Assembly (NCBI GenBank): GCA_963736325.1 | Contig: CAVTOG010000010.1 | Coordinates: 1-64,000 of the forward strand | Length of the DNA stretch: 64,000 bases | Direction: 5' to 3' | Source: Actinoallomurus sp963736325 | GTDB lineage: Bacteria; Actinomycetota; Actinomycetes; Streptosporangiales; Streptosporangiaceae | Shown: positions 63,078 through 64,000 of the stretch, in pieces | How positions within the stretch are numbered: position 1 is the stretch's first letter | How the letters are laid out: each line of letters starts with the position of its first letter | Program-made: the position numbers and the translations under genes | The notes under the pieces: model-generated | The model's input: only the letters and a program-made list of their open reading frames with translations | Database searches by the model: none | What the model was told of the DNA's origin: nothing

Positions 63078-63431
63078 TCAGCGGTTGTCACCGGATCGTG
63101 CGGGCTCGTTCTCGTAGGCGGTCACGATTGCGTCCAGCAGCCCGGGAAAACACGCTTCGAGGTCTTCACCGCGGAGCGCGGTCCATCGACGATTACCGTC
63201 CTCGCGCTGACGGATGACGCCGGCCTCACGTAGCACACGGAAGTGATGAGTGAGCGTCGACGGCGCGACGTCCACGGGAAAGGTGCCACAGGAACGCTCC
63301 GGCACGGAGCGCAGGGTCCGCACGATCGTCATCCGCGTGGGATCCGAGAGCGCATGCAGGACATCCAGCAGGTCGAACTCGCCCGGATCCGGATGAACGA
63401 GCATCGGACGCCGACGCTGCGATCTGGGCAT
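63078..63431 (-). CDS. ArsR-family transcriptional regulator
   Basis: A 117-residue winged-helix repressor: LLDVLHALSDPTRMTIVRTL, VAPSTLTHHFRVLREAGVIR (recognition helix STLTHHF) and QREDGNRRWTALRGEDLEA. Two Cys (RSCGTF; LEACFPG) are not in the classic ELCVC metal motif, so the inducer is probably organic or redox. It lies upstream of, and on the same strand as, the reductase pair, with a matching half-site before each. Confidence 0.92.
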   Translation of the reverse strand: MPRSQRRRPMLVHPDPGEFDLLDVLHALSDPTRMTIVRTLRSVPERSCGTFPVDVAPSTLTHHFRVLREAGVIRQREDGNRRWTALRGEDLEACFPGLLDAIVTAYENEPARSGDNR

Positions 63432-63445
63432 CCCACCCCCTTATT

Positions 63446-63462
63446 CGATGCTCATCGTACAA
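63446..63462. promoter_or_regulatory. ArsR half-site (autoregulatory)
   Basis: cgatgctcatcgtacaa matches 14 of 16 bases of the arm of the palindrome at 62932. It lies 15 bases before the ArsR start. Confidence 0.55.
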
Positions 63463-63541
63463 CTATTCGCTACAGCCACGGCGCTGCACGAGGAGCCGGA
63501 GCGGGGTGAGGTCGGCCGGGTAGGCGTGCGGTGTCGTAGCA

Positions 63542-63592
63542 CCGATGTGGGGCGCACGGCCCGTCTAGCGCGGGCCACGCGCCCCACATCGG
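63542..63592 (-). terminator. Long hairpin terminator
   Basis: ccgatgtggggcgc (63542-63555) pairs perfectly with gcgccccacatcgg (63579-63592); inside, ggcccg pairs with cgggcc. It immediately follows the stop of the permease gene on the minus strand. No T-run, as is common in high-GC actinobacteria. Confidence 0.75.
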
Positions 63593-63599
63593 CAAGGAA

Positions 63600-64000
63600 T
63601 CAGATGAGGTCCATCGCCGCGACCTCGTCGGGGCGGCCGTAGCTGACCGGGCCCTGGAATCGCCGGCGTGCGGCGGCGAACCACCAGCCCGTGGCGATGA
63701 GCAGCACCACGCTCAGTGCGATCGGCGCGTAGTTGAACGACGTGGACGTGATCGGGGAGCTCTGCGGAAGCATGAACAGCACACTGCTGATGACGATCCA
63801 GGTCACCGCGATCCATCCGACCAGCTTGCCGAATCGGCCCAGGTTCCACGGGCCGGGCTCGAAGCTGTCCAGACGCAGCCGCAGGAAGATCGGTATGCCG
63901 TAGGCGAGGAAGAGGCCGACCACATTGACGCTCACAACGGCGTTGAACACGGTGCTCGACCGCAGGCCGGGAAGCACGAGCACCAGCGAGCAGCCGGCGG
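63600..64000 (-). CDS. Amino-acid permease (APC superfamily), C-terminal part
   Basis: The gene enters from beyond the window. The last 133 residues include VLVLPGLRSSTVFNAVVSVN, FLAYGIPIFLRLRLDSFEPG, PWNLGRFGKLVGWIAVTWIV, helices 11-12 and the end GPVSYGRPDEVAAMDLI. SFNYAPIAL before the last helix and RRFQGPVSYG after it are typical of actinobacterial GABA/amino-acid permeases, the same family as the broken start in the duplicated unit. No damage is visible in the part present. Confidence 0.85.
   Translation of the reverse strand, partial: AGCSLVLVLPGLRSSTVFNAVVSVNVVGLFLAYGIPIFLRLRLDSFEPGPWNLGRFGKLVGWIAVTWIVISSVLFMLPQSSPITSTSFNYAPIALSVVLLIATGWWFAAARRRFQGPVSYGRPDEVAAMDLI

Noticed and set aside
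1..64000. CRISPR array, tRNA or rRNA genes
   Set aside because: No short regularly spaced repeats, no tRNA cloverleaf or rRNA motif seen; the only large direct repeat is the 3.38 kb duplication.

Overview
The window is high-GC actinobacterial DNA. Three things support this: a complete conservon (sensor kinase-like, roadblock, DUF742, GTPase-like and P450 genes), many universal stress proteins with DUF1876, DUF1918 and CBS-BON partners, and frequent GTG/TTG starts behind GGAGG-type ribosome sites. A relative of the Thermomonosporaceae/Streptosporangiales is my guess; no rRNA or other marker is present to place it. No tRNA, rRNA or CRISPR array was seen.

Bases 3-6765 are two tandem copies of a 3.38 kb unit about 99.7% identical. 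Each carries one intact hypothetical gene, the broken start of an amino-acid permease and four remnants of integrase-type transposases. An IS4-family element (6769-8351) with 21-bp inverted repeats and a frameshifted transposase follows directly. Beyond it lies a TPP riboswitch on the minus strand whose downstream gene is gone.

Bases 8.9-25.9 kb form a dormancy/hypoxia-type island comparable in content to the mycobacterial DosR regulon: DUF1876, four complete universal stress proteins plus fragments, a CtpF-like P-type ATPase, CBS-BON proteins, DUF1918, a pyridoxamine-phosphate-oxidase-fold protein, an NDP-forming acyl-CoA synthetase, a secreted ferritin-like protein and a potassium channel. 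A GGACC-(A/T)TC-GG(T/C)CC palindrome precedes several of them. Many members are decayed: RtcB, acyl-CoA synthetase, one CBS-BON gene, two HAD genes, and permease and Acr3 fragments.

Bases 26-36 kb hold a PadR regulator with its membrane partner, transposase debris, a degenerate three-gene cassette (zinc-ribbon SDR, leucine-rich-repeat protein, vWA protein) divergent from a large LuxR/AAA regulator, and two small secreted proteins. Bases 36-45 kb hold regulator/enzyme pairs (TetR with an alpha/beta hydrolase, HxlR with a cysteine-synthase-like enzyme), a glycosyltransferase, and an operon of a histidine kinase, response regulator, membrane protein and GPP34 protein.

Bases 45.3-49.5 kb are the conservon, ending in a P450 that lacks the usual ExxR and oxygen-binding motifs. 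After more transposase debris, 51.5-62.9 kb on the minus strand reads as a catabolic region: acetoacetyl-CoA synthetase, a DUF1330 protein, a metallo-beta-lactamase-fold hydrolase, a branched-chain-amino-acid-type ABC transporter with a fused permease-ATPase, a cupin, a GntR regulator and two quinone-oxidoreductase-like enzymes. The upstream enzyme is preceded by a perfect 45-bp palindrome that matches a site before the neighbouring ArsR gene. The window ends inside an amino-acid permease gene.
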